64,000 nt of DNA from assembly GCA_052146815.1 (NCBI GenBank), contig JBKQMG010000188.1, forward strand, positions 20,750 through 84,749, in the 5' to 3' direction. Positions 16,577 through 25,200 of the stretch are shown one piece after another (within the stretch, counting starts at the first letter, position 1; each line of letters opens with the position of its first letter). This stretch comes from DATJZH01 sp052146815. GTDB lineage: Bacteria; Actinomycetota; Actinomycetes; Streptosporangiales; Streptosporangiaceae. The translations under genes and the position numbers were made by a program. The notes under the pieces are model-generated. The model was not told where the DNA came from. It saw only the letters and a program-made list of their open reading frames with translations, and did no database searches.

Positions 16577-17869
16577 ATGAGCAGCGCCCGCAACATTGCA
16601 CTGGATCTGATCGAGTTTCTCGACGCGTCACCGTCGCCCTGCCACGCTGCGGCCGAGGCCCTCCGCCGGCTGGCCGCGGCTGGATTCACCGAGGTCCCGC
16701 TGAGCGGCGACTGGCCGCCGGGCGCGGGCCGCTACGTCACCGTAAGCGGCGGCTCGCTGTTCGCCTGGGCCGTCCCGGCAGGCAGCGCGCCTTACACGCC
16801 CTTCCGCCTGCTGGGCGCGCATACCGACAGCCCGACGCTGCGGGTCAAGCCGCGCCCTGACACCGGCCGGGCAGGCCTGCGCCAGCTGGGCATGGAGGTC
16901 TACGGCGGGCCGCTGCTCAATTCCTGGCTCGACCGCGACCTCGGCCTGGCCGGACGGGTCGTTGTGCGCACCCCGGACGGCCCGCGATCCCGGCTGCTGC
17001 GCGTGCACCGGCCGGTGCTGCGGATACCGCAGCTGGCGATTCACCTGGACAGCAGCCTGCGCGCCCACGGGCTGAAACTGGATCCGCAGCAGCACCTGGT
17101 GCCCATCTGGTCGCTCGGCGCGCCGGAGAATGGCGGGTTCGCGCGCTTTCTCGCCGCGGAGCTGGAGATCCCGCCAGGCGATGTGCTCAGCCACGACATC
17201 GTGACCTACGAAGTGGCGGGCGGCACGCTGGCCGGAATCAGCGAGGAGTTCGTGAGCTCAGCCAGGCTCGATGACCTGGCGTGCGCGCACGCGGCCGTCA
17301 CGGCGCTGTCCGGGACGGCCGCTCAGCCCGCGCCGCAGCACATCAGCGCGCTGGTGCTTTTTGACCATGAAGAGGTAGGCAGCCAGACAGCGACCGGCGC
17401 ACGGGCCGCGTGGCTGGGCAGGCAGCTGGAGCGCACCGTGCTCGCCCGCGGGGGCACCCGCGAGGAGTTCCTGCGCGCGGTCGCAGGATCGGTGCATGTC
17501 TCGGCGGACATGACGCACGCCACGCATCCGAACTATCCCGACAAGGATGAGCCGGAGCACCGGATCGTGCTCGGCGGCGGCCCGGCCGTGAAGATCAGCG
17601 CCAATGCAGCCTACGCGACGGATGCGCTGACGCACGCCGCGTTCCTGCTCGCCGCCGAGCAGGCCGGCGTCCCGGTGCAGTATTTCGTCAACAGGAGCGG
17701 CGTACAGAGCGGGACGACGATCGGGCCGATCGTGGCCGCCGGCCTGGCGATGCCGACCGTCGACGTCGGCAATCCGACGCTGGCCATGCACTCAGCCCGT
17801 GAGCTCTGCGGGGCCGCGGACTCCGAGATGCTCATCGCGGCGCTCAGAGCGTTCCTTGCGCCGGCCTAG
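16577..17869 (+). CDS. apeB: M18-family aspartyl aminopeptidase
   Basis: This 430-residue metallopeptidase carries the M18 landmarks: LLGAHTDSPTLRVKP (first metal ligand His, about 78-92), MEVYGGPLLNSWLDRDL (bridging Asp), ALVLFDHEEVGSQTATGA (catalytic Glu pair, about 256-273), VSADMTHATHPNY, and the C-terminal HSAREL ligand His. It removes N-terminal acidic residues from cytoplasmic peptides with two zinc ions. Length is normal and the gene is divergent from the haemoglobin gene with an 81-bp gap. Confidence 0.95.
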   Translation: MSSARNIALDLIEFLDASPSPCHAAAEALRRLAAAGFTEVPLSGDWPPGAGRYVTVSGGSLFAWAVPAGSAPYTPFRLLGAHTDSPTLRVKPRPDTGRAGLRQLGMEVYGGPLLNSWLDRDLGLAGRVVVRTPDGPRSRLLRVHRPVLRIPQLAIHLDSSLRAHGLKLDPQQHLVPIWSLGAPENGGFARFLAAELEIPPGDVLSHDIVTYEVAGGTLAGISEEFVSSARLDDLACAHAAVTALSGTAAQPAPQHISALVLFDHEEVGSQTATGARAAWLGRQLERTVLARGGTREEFLRAVAGSVHVSADMTHATHPNYPDKDEPEHRIVLGGGPAVKISANAAYATDALTHAAFLLAAEQAGVPVQYFVNRSGVQSGTTIGPIVAAGLAMPTVDVGNPTLAMHSARELCGAADSEMLIAALRAFLAPA

Positions 17870-17941
17870 CCGCTGTACTTGTCAGCCGCCGCGGCCGTCA
17901 GCCGGGCAGGTTCACGTCTCGGCCGGCCCGGCCGGGCGACG

Positions 17942-18730
17942 TCATATCCGCCGGACGAGGCCGTATTCGCTGAGCCAGCCGAAGGAATCCTCGGGCCTGC
18001 CGGTGCGCGGGCGGTATTCCAGGCCGACCGCGCCCTGGTAGCCCTTCCGGGCGAGATGATCAAGGACGTGCCGGTAGTTGATCTCACCGGTACCCGGCTC
18101 GTTCCTGCCGGGCGCGTCAGCGATCTGGATGTGGCTGATGAGATCCCAGTACCTGTCAAGGGTCGAGGTGATGTCTCCCTCCATCCGCTGCATGTTGTAG
18201 ACGTCGTACTGGAGCCGGACGTTAGGACGGTCCACTTCACGGGCGAAGGCGGCGGCAGCCGCGGTCGTGGTCAGCAGGTACGGGCCGTTGTCGATCGTGT
18301 TGATGGCCTCGATCATGACCTCGCAGCCCGCCTGAGCGGCCCGGTCGGCGGCCCAGGTCACGTTGTCCCGCGCGCACTCCAGCTGCCCGGTGAGTGAGTA
18401 CCTTTCCTGCCGCAGGCCGATCAGCAGATTGAGCCGCCGGCACCCGCACGTCTGGGCGATCTTGAGCGCGGCCGGCACGTGGGCGCGCAGCTGCTCGCGG
18501 CGTCGGGGATCGGCGGCGAGGCCGCGGTCACCGACCGCCAGATCCCCGCCGTCGAAGTTCAGCAGCGCCAGCCGCAGGCCCCAGCGGGAAGTCAGGCCGG
18601 GCAGCAGCTCCGCATCAGCGCCCGGCCACCACAGCTCGACCGCGCCGAATCCCGCCCGGGCGGCCCGCTCGAACCGCTCCGGCAGCGGCAGGTCCGCCCA
18701 TAGCATCGACAGGTTCGGCGCGAAGAACAT
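17942..18730 (-). CDS. hyi: Hydroxypyruvate isomerase-like TIM-barrel (sugar phosphate isomerase/epimerase family)
   Basis: The 262-residue protein has an AP-endonuclease-2-type TIM barrel with FAPNLSMLWADLPLPERF, GFGAVELWWP, the metal ligands in EAINTIDNGPYLL (Glu) and LQYDVYNMQRMEGD (Asp), HIQIADAPGRNEPGTGEI (His), and the C-terminal GLEYRPRTGRPEDSFGWL. These are the signatures of Hyi, which interconverts hydroxypyruvate and tartronate semialdehyde in glyoxylate metabolism. The ATG at 18730 follows a GGGAGG site and is preferred to the open extension to 19084, whose translation has no family resemblance. Confidence 0.88.
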   Translation of the reverse strand: MFFAPNLSMLWADLPLPERFERAARAGFGAVELWWPGADAELLPGLTSRWGLRLALLNFDGGDLAVGDRGLAADPRRREQLRAHVPAALKIAQTCGCRRLNLLIGLRQERYSLTGQLECARDNVTWAADRAAQAGCEVMIEAINTIDNGPYLLTTTAAAAAFAREVDRPNVRLQYDVYNMQRMEGDITSTLDRYWDLISHIQIADAPGRNEPGTGEINYRHVLDHLARKGYQGAVGLEYRPRTGRPEDSFGWLSEYGLVRRI

Positions 18731-19119
18731 GCTCGCCTCCCAGGCCCTGGGCGCTCCGGCTCCCGCGAGACTAACGTGCTTCGTCGCCCAAGCTGGTGCC
18801 GCATTCAGCCGGGTGATGTGCAAGGCCATGTCGGTCAGGACGGCGATGACGGCTACCGCCCCCGCCGTCGAGATGATCAGCGGCAGGACGCCGCCGGACG
18901 CACCGGGCGCAAGTGCCCGGTCCCGGCTCAGCGGAACGCCGGGCGGGCCGCCGCGCCGGTCGAGTCCTGGCACATAACGCAATCGCCAGCTTTCCGCGGC
19001 GGACAGGACCGTCACGGCAGTCGGGCCGCCGGGCGTGAGCGTGAGCGCTAAGGAATGAATCGGCGCATTGCGCTCGCGGCGCATTGCGCTCGCGGCGGCA
19101 GGATGGCAGTTTTGGCGCT
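18731..19119. other. Non-coding gap with an open but unsupported minus-strand frame
   Basis: The minus-strand frame of the isomerase stays open to 19084 and would add about 118 residues, including a hydrophobic stretch (VLPLIISTAGAVAVIAVLTD). It resembles no family and the ribosome-binding site favours the downstream start. An exact 16-bp tandem duplication lies at 19063-19094. Confidence 0.5.
19063..19094. repeat. Exact 16-bp tandem duplication
   Basis: GCGCATTGCGCTCGCG is repeated head to tail at 19063-19078 and 19079-19094, 26 bp before the VOC gene start. No function is evident. Confidence 0.85.
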
Positions 19120-19857
19120 ATGGCAACTCGCCTGGTCCATCTGGCGGCTGACGCTGCCGACCCAGGGCGGCTGGCCCGGTTCTGGTCGGCGGCCCTGCAG
19201 TGGGAGATAACCGGCGAGGAAGCCGGCGAGGTGGAGGTGTGGCCGCCGGGCTATCACTATCCCGATCCGGTAGCGCTCCCGCTGGTCTTCGTCCCGGTGC
19301 CTGAGCCGAAGACGGCCAAGAACCGGGTGCACCTCGACCTGGCCACCACGTCGGCCGCGCACCAGGGGGCCGAGGTGCGCCGCCTGCTCGGCCTGGGCGC
19401 GACCCTGGCTGATATCGGCCAGGGCGACGTGGCGTGGACGGTGCTCGCCGACCCGGAAGGCAACGAGTTCTGCGTGCTCGAGCCCCGCCCGCAGTACCGG
19501 GACACCGGCCCGGTCGCCGCGGTCGTCGCGGACTGCGCTGACCCGCTGTCCCTGGCGCCGTTCTGGAGCCAGGCCGCGGGCTGGACCGTGCGGGAGACAA
19601 GCGAGAGTTTCGTCTCGCTGAGATCACCAAACGGGGCCGGTCCTTTTCTTGAGCTCGTGCGTACGCCCGACGTCAAGATCGTGAAGAACCGGATGCATCT
19701 CGATGTCAGCCCCTATCCCGGCGAGGACCACCGGGCCGAGGCGCGACGCCTGCAGGACCTCGGCGCGGTCCCTGCTGACGTAGGCCAGGGAGGGGTCCGC
19801 TGGATCGTCCTCGCCGACCCCGAAGGCAGCGAGTTCTGCGTCCTGTCAGCGCGCTAG
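19120..19857 (+). CDS. Two-domain VOC (glyoxalase-like) protein
   Basis: The 245-residue product is an internal tandem of two glyoxalase/VOC-like units (about 1-125 and 130-245). Each contains A-D-P/ADPxxLA-x-FW near its start, KNRxHLDL/KNRMHLDV in the middle and VLADPEGNEFCVL/LADPEGSEFCVL at its end. The duplicated fold forms one metal or ligand site. The substrate is unknown; relatives are often annotated as glyoxalase-like resistance or hydrolase proteins. The ATG at 19120 is preferred over a start 12 codons upstream. Confidence 0.88.
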   Translation: MATRLVHLAADAADPGRLARFWSAALQWEITGEEAGEVEVWPPGYHYPDPVALPLVFVPVPEPKTAKNRVHLDLATTSAAHQGAEVRRLLGLGATLADIGQGDVAWTVLADPEGNEFCVLEPRPQYRDTGPVAAVVADCADPLSLAPFWSQAAGWTVRETSESFVSLRSPNGAGPFLELVRTPDVKIVKNRMHLDVSPYPGEDHRAEARRLQDLGAVPADVGQGGVRWIVLADPEGSEFCVLSAR

Positions 19858-19924
19858 ATGCGGCGCTGCCGCCTGCGGTGACAGGAACGGGCCTGCCCGG
19901 CGCGGTCCGCGAGCGGTCCCTCTC

Positions 19925-20283
19925 AGGGGGTAAGCCAGGTAATGCAGCACGAGCGAGGCCACCATGAGGTCGAAGCCGCCGTCGGGAAACGGCAGCGGGC
20001 CGGCCAGGTCGGCCTGATGCAGCGGAACGCCGGGCCCCGGCCGCTGGTGCGCGACAGCGAGCATGCCCGCGCTGTTGTCCACCCGGCGACCAGGGCGCCG
20101 CGATCGCGCAGCGCGCCGGCCAGCGCCCCGCCGCCGCCCGCGTCCAGGACCCGGCAGCCCGAGACGTCCCCGGGCCAGGGCCAGAATGGCCGGCCGCTCA
20201 TAGTGCGCCTTGGCGAGATTGACCTCGTTATCAGCCGCGTAGGCGGCAGCAAAATCTTCGCAGTCACTGGGCGCGGGCGGCAT
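19925..20283 (-). pseudogene. Frameshifted and truncated SAM-methyltransferase gene
   Basis: The frame starting at 20283 (MPPAPSDCEDFAAAYAADNE) is methyltransferase-like, loses homology near 20175, and resumes near 20085 with VDNSAGMLAVAHQR and PFPDGGFDLMVASLVLHYLA. Between those points motif I (GCRVLDAGGGGALAGALRDR) is in a different frame. Two compensating shifts therefore break the SAM-binding region. The C-terminal half after LHYLA (about 100 residues) is absent. The 3' truncation means a sequencing error alone cannot explain it. Confidence 0.7.
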
Positions 20284-20292
20284 CGGGTCATC

Positions 20293-21408
20293 CTAATCGG
20301 ACCTTTCTGGCGGCCTGCCCGCCAGGAAGCGCCGGACGTCGTCGGCGTCCGCCTGCAGCGCCGTCTCGTCGGCCGCTGCGATCGGAGCGAGCGGTTTCAG
20401 GAGCACCTGGCCGCCCGACAGGCTCCAGATCGCCACCGCCCGGCCGCAGACCAGCGCGAAGGGGCGGAAGAGCCCGTTGACCGTGATGATGCCCTGATGC
20501 GCGCCGACGATCGGCTCACGGGAGACCCAGCCCAGCAGGACCGGATCGAAAGCGCCGAGCAGCCGCGGCGGCGGCAGGTCTGCGTCGCGCCCTTCGGGCA
20601 CCCGATCGCCGCCGGAGTGATCGCCGGCTCCGGCCGGCCCGGCGGCCTGCTCGTGGCCTGCGGCTTCGTCGCGGCGCGCGAGGTCAGCGAGGCCGTCGCG
20701 TTCGCGCAGCTCAGCGGCGATCGCCGCCAGCCCGCGGCGCGCGTCGCGCAGCGGCAGGCCCGCCCACTTGGCCAGATCGCGGTCGCTGGCCGGACCGTGC
20801 CCGGCCAGGTACCGGCGGGCCAGCCACGCAAGCGCCGCGTCCCGGTCTGGCTGCGCGGGCGCAGGGCCCAGCCAGTCCCTGGTCAGCACGAACGCCTGCT
20901 CGCCGCCGATCATCGGCCCGCGGACGATTCCGGCGCGCAGGCTCGCCAGGAACAGCAGGTGCACCAGGGCCTGGCCCGCGGTCGCCACCCCCGCCGCGTC
21001 GATCCGCTCCCGCAGCTGCCCCCGGGTCAGCGGGCCATCCGCGGTGAGCGCCGCCTCAATCGCGGCGACGGCCTTGTCGGCGTCGCCCGGCGGTACGCCT
21101 TCCTGGCCCAGCCGCCGCGTGTTGCCGGTGAGCAGCGCGGGAGTGGTCAGCGCATGCAGCCACCAGTAGTCCTCGGCGCAGACCAGATGCAGCGTGCCCC
21201 GGTTCAGCCACGTGATCAGCACGGAGCGGTCATCGGTCAGCGCGCGGTCGACATCGGCAGCGGTCAGCCCGGCCGAGCGGGCCCGGATCGCCAGCCGCGC
21301 GCCGCGCGCGTCCTGGCCCTGCACGGCCAGCAGCCGGCGTACCACTGCGACGACGGAGGTGGCCGGCTGCCCCGACAGCAGCTGGGCGGTGAACCGTTTC
21401 GCGATCAC
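20293..21408 (-). CDS. AlkZ/HTH_42-family winged-helix DNA-binding protein
   Basis: This 371-residue protein is built of tandem winged-helix units. Near the N-terminus it has LLAVQGQDARGARLAIRAR with the QxQ-type motif of the AlkZ/YcaQ DNA-glycosylase superfamily, then TWLNRGTLHLVCAEDYWWL (about 66-84), and near the C-terminus LLGAFDPVLLGWVSRE and NGLFRPFALVCGRAVAIW. Some family members unhook crosslinks or excise alkylated bases; many actinobacterial copies are uncharacterised. It lies 9 bp from the decayed methyltransferase gene and converges on nothing. Confidence 0.85.
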   Translation of the reverse strand: MIAKRFTAQLLSGQPATSVVAVVRRLLAVQGQDARGARLAIRARSAGLTAADVDRALTDDRSVLITWLNRGTLHLVCAEDYWWLHALTTPALLTGNTRRLGQEGVPPGDADKAVAAIEAALTADGPLTRGQLRERIDAAGVATAGQALVHLLFLASLRAGIVRGPMIGGEQAFVLTRDWLGPAPAQPDRDAALAWLARRYLAGHGPASDRDLAKWAGLPLRDARRGLAAIAAELRERDGLADLARRDEAAGHEQAAGPAGAGDHSGGDRVPEGRDADLPPPRLLGAFDPVLLGWVSREPIVGAHQGIITVNGLFRPFALVCGRAVAIWSLSGGQVLLKPLAPIAAADETALQADADDVRRFLAGRPPERSD

Positions 21409-21443
21409 AGCCCGGGCTCCGGCGCGGTGGCAGACTGATCCTC

Positions 21444-21791
21444 ATGCCACTGCGCAAGGCCAGCCTGGATGACCAGCTCGCCCAGTTCACCGAGCACTGG
21501 GCGCCTAGGGTCGTCGGCAGGCTCAACGATTACGAGCTGAAGGTCGTCAAGGTACAGGGCGAGTTCGTCTGGCATCAGCACGACGGTACCGACGAGGTCT
21601 TCCTGGTGATCGATGGTCAGCTCACCATCGACACGCCGGAAGGCGCTGTCGTGCTCGGGCCGCGCGAGACGGTGACGATCCCGCGGGGCATGCGGCACCG
21701 GCCGCGGGCCGAGCGCGAGACCGCTCTCATGATCATCGAGCCGGCCGGGGTCGTGAACACCGGCGAGGCCGGCGGCCCGGAAGATCGTTAG
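21444..21791 (+). CDS. Small cupin-domain protein
   Basis: The 115-residue single-domain cupin has the two motifs KVQGEFVWHQHDGTDEVFLVI (motif 1, with His-x-His and Glu ligands) and a C-terminal MIIEPAG strand with TIPRGMRHRP in motif 2. It is probably a metal-binding mannose-6-phosphate-isomerase-like or detoxification protein. Its stop overlaps the end of the convergent aldo/keto reductase pseudogene. Confidence 0.88.
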   Translation: MPLRKASLDDQLAQFTEHWAPRVVGRLNDYELKVVKVQGEFVWHQHDGTDEVFLVIDGQLTIDTPEGAVVLGPRETVTIPRGMRHRPRAERETALMIIEPAGVVNTGEAGGPEDR

Positions 21792-22799
21792 CGGCGCTCC
21801 AGCGTTATGCGGACGAAATTCTCGCTGTCCAGCGCGGCCATCTGCGCCGGGTCCTAGCGGTCCCCGGCCACCGCCCCGGACGGGACAGCCGCCTCGATCG
21901 CGGCCAGCTCCGCGGGGGTCAGCGTGAGCTCCAGCGCGCCGAGCGCCTCGGCCAGCCGGTCCCGGCGCTTCGTGCCGATCAGCGGGATGATGTCGCTGCC
22001 GCGGCAGGCGACCCACGCGATGGCCAGCTGCGCGGTCGTGGCGCCCTTGGCCTCGGCGATCCGCTCGAGGGCGGTCAGCAGCTCCAGGTTGCGGCGCAGG
22101 TTCTCGTCCTGGAACCGGGGAAAGCGCGACCGCGGATCGCCGGGGCCGATCTCGCGGGCGCTCGCCGCGGACAGCAGCCCGCGAGACAGGACCCGTACGC
22201 GGTGACGCCGATGCCGAGCTCACGCACGGCGGGCAGGATCTCCGCCTCCGCCCGGCTCATCAGCGAGTACTCGATCTGCAGCGCGCTGACCGGATGCACG
22301 GCGTGCGCGCGCCGGATGGTGGCAGCGCCCATCTCTGACAGGCCCAGGTAGCGGACATAGCCGGCCTGAACCATCTCGGCGATGGCACCGACGGTGTCCT
22401 CGATCGGACGCGCGGGTCAAGCCTGGCGGGCTGGTACAGGTCGACGTAGTCGGTGCCGAGGCGGGTCAGGGTGTAGGCGAGCGAGTTCTTCACCGCGGCC
22501 GGGCTGGCGTCGAATCCGACGAACGCGCCCGCGGGATCCCGCTGGCCGCCGAACTTCACCTGGATGAACGCACTGCCGCGATCACGGCCGCGGAGGGCCT
22601 CGCGCAGCAGCAGCTCGTTGTGCCCCATGCCGTAAAAATCGGCGGTATCGAGCAGCGTGATCCCGGCGTCGAGCGCGGCGCGGATCGTCGCGATGCTCTC
22701 CGCCTCATCCGCCGGGCCGTAGACGCCGGACATGCTATTAAGGCCAAGCCCGGCCCGCGAGACCTGCGGGCCGCCGGCTCCCAGCGGGATCAACTCCAT
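21788..22799 (-). pseudogene. Aldo/keto reductase pseudogene (two frameshifts and a nonsense codon)
   Basis: The start at 22799 has a good AGGAGG site and encodes ELIPLGAGGPQVSRAGLGLN and LLDTADFYGMGHNELLLREA with the AKR catalytic Asp/Tyr. A frameshift near 22405 moves to MVQAGYVRYLGLSEMGAATI and LQIEYSLMSRAEAEILP. A second near 22190 moves to a frame giving AQLAIAWVACRGSDIIPLIG. At 21854-21856 a TAG replaces an expected Tyr codon, after which the original C-terminus DPAQMAALDSENFVRITLER stays readable to a TAA at 21788. Total length matches an intact AKR of about 330 residues, so the decay is by point lesions without large deletion. Confidence 0.82.
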
Positions 22800-22964
22800 C
22801 GGCTCCTCCTGGCGGGCGGCAGTCAGTGGCGCGAGCGTCACCTTAGCGCCGACGCTGCGCACCTCCCCCGGCAGCCTGCGGGCCCGCCCAGCTTCCGCTG
22901 AACGGGCCCGAGGCACCGCCTGCCGCGCCCGGCCGGCTCGGCGCTGTTTCCCGGGGTTGCGGCG

Positions 22965-24944
22965 CTACTTCTCCAGGTTGCGCAGGGCCGCGATGAAATC
23001 AGCCCCGGCCGGCGTCCCGACGCCCGTCATGTTGTCATAGCCCTTCAGAGCCACCTGCCCGGTGTATCCGAACATGCTGGTGCTCTGATCATCGAAGGTG
23101 GTGACCGACTCGATGCCGCACGTGTACTGGTCGCAGACAGTCCCGCGGAATATCACGGGAGTGCTGGTGGTCACCGGCACGGCATCATAGACCGCGCTGG
23201 TCCCGATCAGCCGGTAGACTGCCGGGCTGATCAGCCCGAACGGCCTGGGCTGTCCCTGCTGCGCCGCGGTGACCATCCCGGCGACCAGCGGCGAGGCCAG
23301 GCTCGTCCCGCCGATATCGAACTGGCCGTACGCGGGGGGCTTCTTCTTGCGGAAGGTCAGCAGCCCGACCGCGAGGCCGGTGAACGGGTCGGCGTCGGCG
23401 CTGATGTCAGGCGCCGAGCGCACCCTGCCGCCCCGGTCGCCTGGCGCGACGGTCAGCGCCGGCGGCACTGCGGCGTTCTGGTAGCCCGGCTGCTTCCACA
23501 GCAGGCTGGCGCCGCCGCCGCTGGCGCCCTGCTCGCCCTCGAAGACCCACCGCTTGTTCTGCAGGAAGGACTCTCCCGTGGACCAGCCGGTCTCGAACAG
23601 GCGGTTGCCGGTCTTGCCGATCCCGAGCGTCGTGCCGCCCACGCCGATCGCGTACGGGTCGCTGGATGGCGCCTCGACGCCCGAGCCGTCACCGGCGGAG
23701 AAGTACATGCCGACGCCCTCGGCCGCCGCCTGGACCAGGTAGGCATGCTCGATGTCCGTCAGCGCTGCGGGCTGGGCCTCATCGCCGCCCTCCCAGGAGT
23801 TGGACGCCACCGAGGCCAGCGGGTGACCGCCGTTGCCGTCGATGACCGCCAGGTCAGCGTCGAAGAGGCCCTGCAGGCCGAAGTCGCCGTTGTTGCAGCT
23901 GTCGCCGCCGACCACCAGCTGGTTCGCACCGGGAGCCATGTCATAGGACGACTCGACGTCGAGCTGCTCCTCGACGTCGAAGAAGTCCCCGCATGTGGTT
24001 CCCTGGCCGAGCGAAAGCTCGCTGTAACGCTGGCCCGACGGGGCCGGCAGGCTGCCCGCCGCCGCGTAATCGCGCAGTGTCCTGAACATGTCCTGCGTCA
24101 GGCCCAGCTCGATCAGGGCAATCGTCTGGCCATGGCCGGTGGTCGTCCCGGTGGCTCCGTAGCCGGCGCGGATCTGACCGGCACTGTAACCGCATACCGC
24201 GGTCGGGAAGGTCGTGGTCCCGAACTGCTCCGGCAGCCCGGAGATCTCGTGCTGCCCGTAGTACCGGGAGCAGGGAAAGTGCGGCGGCTTGGGCTTCTTC
24301 GAACCGGTGGCCCCCCGCACCGGCGGCCGGGCGGCCCGCGTCTCGAGCGGCAGCTTCGGGGCGGCATTGTCCAGGCCGGTCACGCCGAGCACGCTGCTCG
24401 CCAGCCACCGGGGCACGGAGACAGGACGGTTGTTCGCGCGAAGGGCGTAGGGACCGGCGCTCACTCCGGCCGGCGGCTTGTACAGATTCACCTGCACGCG
24501 GAACGCTGCGTCAATCTTCGAAGTCGGCGCCGTCGCCCGGACATAAGAACGACTCACGTCCGTCCGGACATCGGTGAAGCCGCGCGACCGCAGCCAGGCC
24601 TCCGCTCTGGCTGTGATCGCCCGGCCTGGCCCGAAGCGGGAAGCGTAGCTGTCGGGGCTCAGATAGTGCCGGAACTCCCGGCGGCCCGGCGTGCTCACCG
24701 CAGTGGCGAAGCGCTCCGCGGCCGCGAGCTGGGGGCGCATCCACAGCTGGACCGATAACCGGCGGCCTCCGGCGATATGGCCGATTAAGCGCGCGTGGCC
24801 GATGAAGGGAGCAACGCTGCCGTTTAGGGCCGTGTCCGCCGGCCGCACCGAGGCTTCGCCGGGACCCGTCACCCCGACGATCGTCATTCCTGCTACCGCT
24901 GCGGTCGCTCCGACGGCCGCGACAAGCCTTCTTGTCCTGAGCAT
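22965..24944 (-). CDS. Secreted S53 (sedolisin/kumamolisin-type) protease
   Basis: The 659-residue preproprotein has an N-terminal signal peptide (LVAAVGATAAVAGMTIVG, about 7-30), a pro-kumamolisin activation domain (about 45-200: FRHYLSPDSYASRFGP) and a catalytic domain. The Ser-Glu-Asp triad is visible in FFDVEEQLDVESSYDMAPG (Glu and Asp) and IGGTSLASPLVAGM (Ser). The C-terminus shows the calcium-site residues DNMTGVGTPAG. S53 proteases digest protein outside the cell, usually at acid pH. The ATG at 24944 was chosen by the signal peptide and a GGGGAGAG site; an upstream in-frame extension of 149 codons has no support. Confidence 0.93.
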   Translation of the reverse strand: MLRTRRLVAAVGATAAVAGMTIVGVTGPGEASVRPADTALNGSVAPFIGHARLIGHIAGGRRLSVQLWMRPQLAAAERFATAVSTPGRREFRHYLSPDSYASRFGPGRAITARAEAWLRSRGFTDVRTDVSRSYVRATAPTSKIDAAFRVQVNLYKPPAGVSAGPYALRANNRPVSVPRWLASSVLGVTGLDNAAPKLPLETRAARPPVRGATGSKKPKPPHFPCSRYYGQHEISGLPEQFGTTTFPTAVCGYSAGQIRAGYGATGTTTGHGQTIALIELGLTQDMFRTLRDYAAAGSLPAPSGQRYSELSLGQGTTCGDFFDVEEQLDVESSYDMAPGANQLVVGGDSCNNGDFGLQGLFDADLAVIDGNGGHPLASVASNSWEGGDEAQPAALTDIEHAYLVQAAAEGVGMYFSAGDGSGVEAPSSDPYAIGVGGTTLGIGKTGNRLFETGWSTGESFLQNKRWVFEGEQGASGGGASLLWKQPGYQNAAVPPALTVAPGDRGGRVRSAPDISADADPFTGLAVGLLTFRKKKPPAYGQFDIGGTSLASPLVAGMVTAAQQGQPRPFGLISPAVYRLIGTSAVYDAVPVTTSTPVIFRGTVCDQYTCGIESVTTFDDQSTSMFGYTGQVALKGYDNMTGVGTPAGADFIAALRNLEK

Positions 24945-25200
24945 GCTCTCCCCGTTGTGAGGCGTGGCTGCACCCGGTCTCGGCGGCCGGGCAACTGGTC
25001 TCTGCCAGTGTCTATAACATCGCCGACACGGAGGAAAGGGCTTATCAATGTCAGAATGGAAAAACCTCGCGGTCATCTTCGAACCGGGCGCCATCGCCAT
25101 GACCGGACACGATTGACAGCCGGACCAGGACCGCCCGCGCTGGGGCGTCAGCCGGCGCGCGCGCCGCGTCAGCTCAGCAGGCCGGGCGCGGAACGGTGGG

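Noticed and set aside
19942..21438. A 498-codon plus-strand frame opposite the AlkZ-like gene.
   Set aside because: The opposite strand encodes the clear winged-helix family; this frame is Arg/Gln-rich noise.
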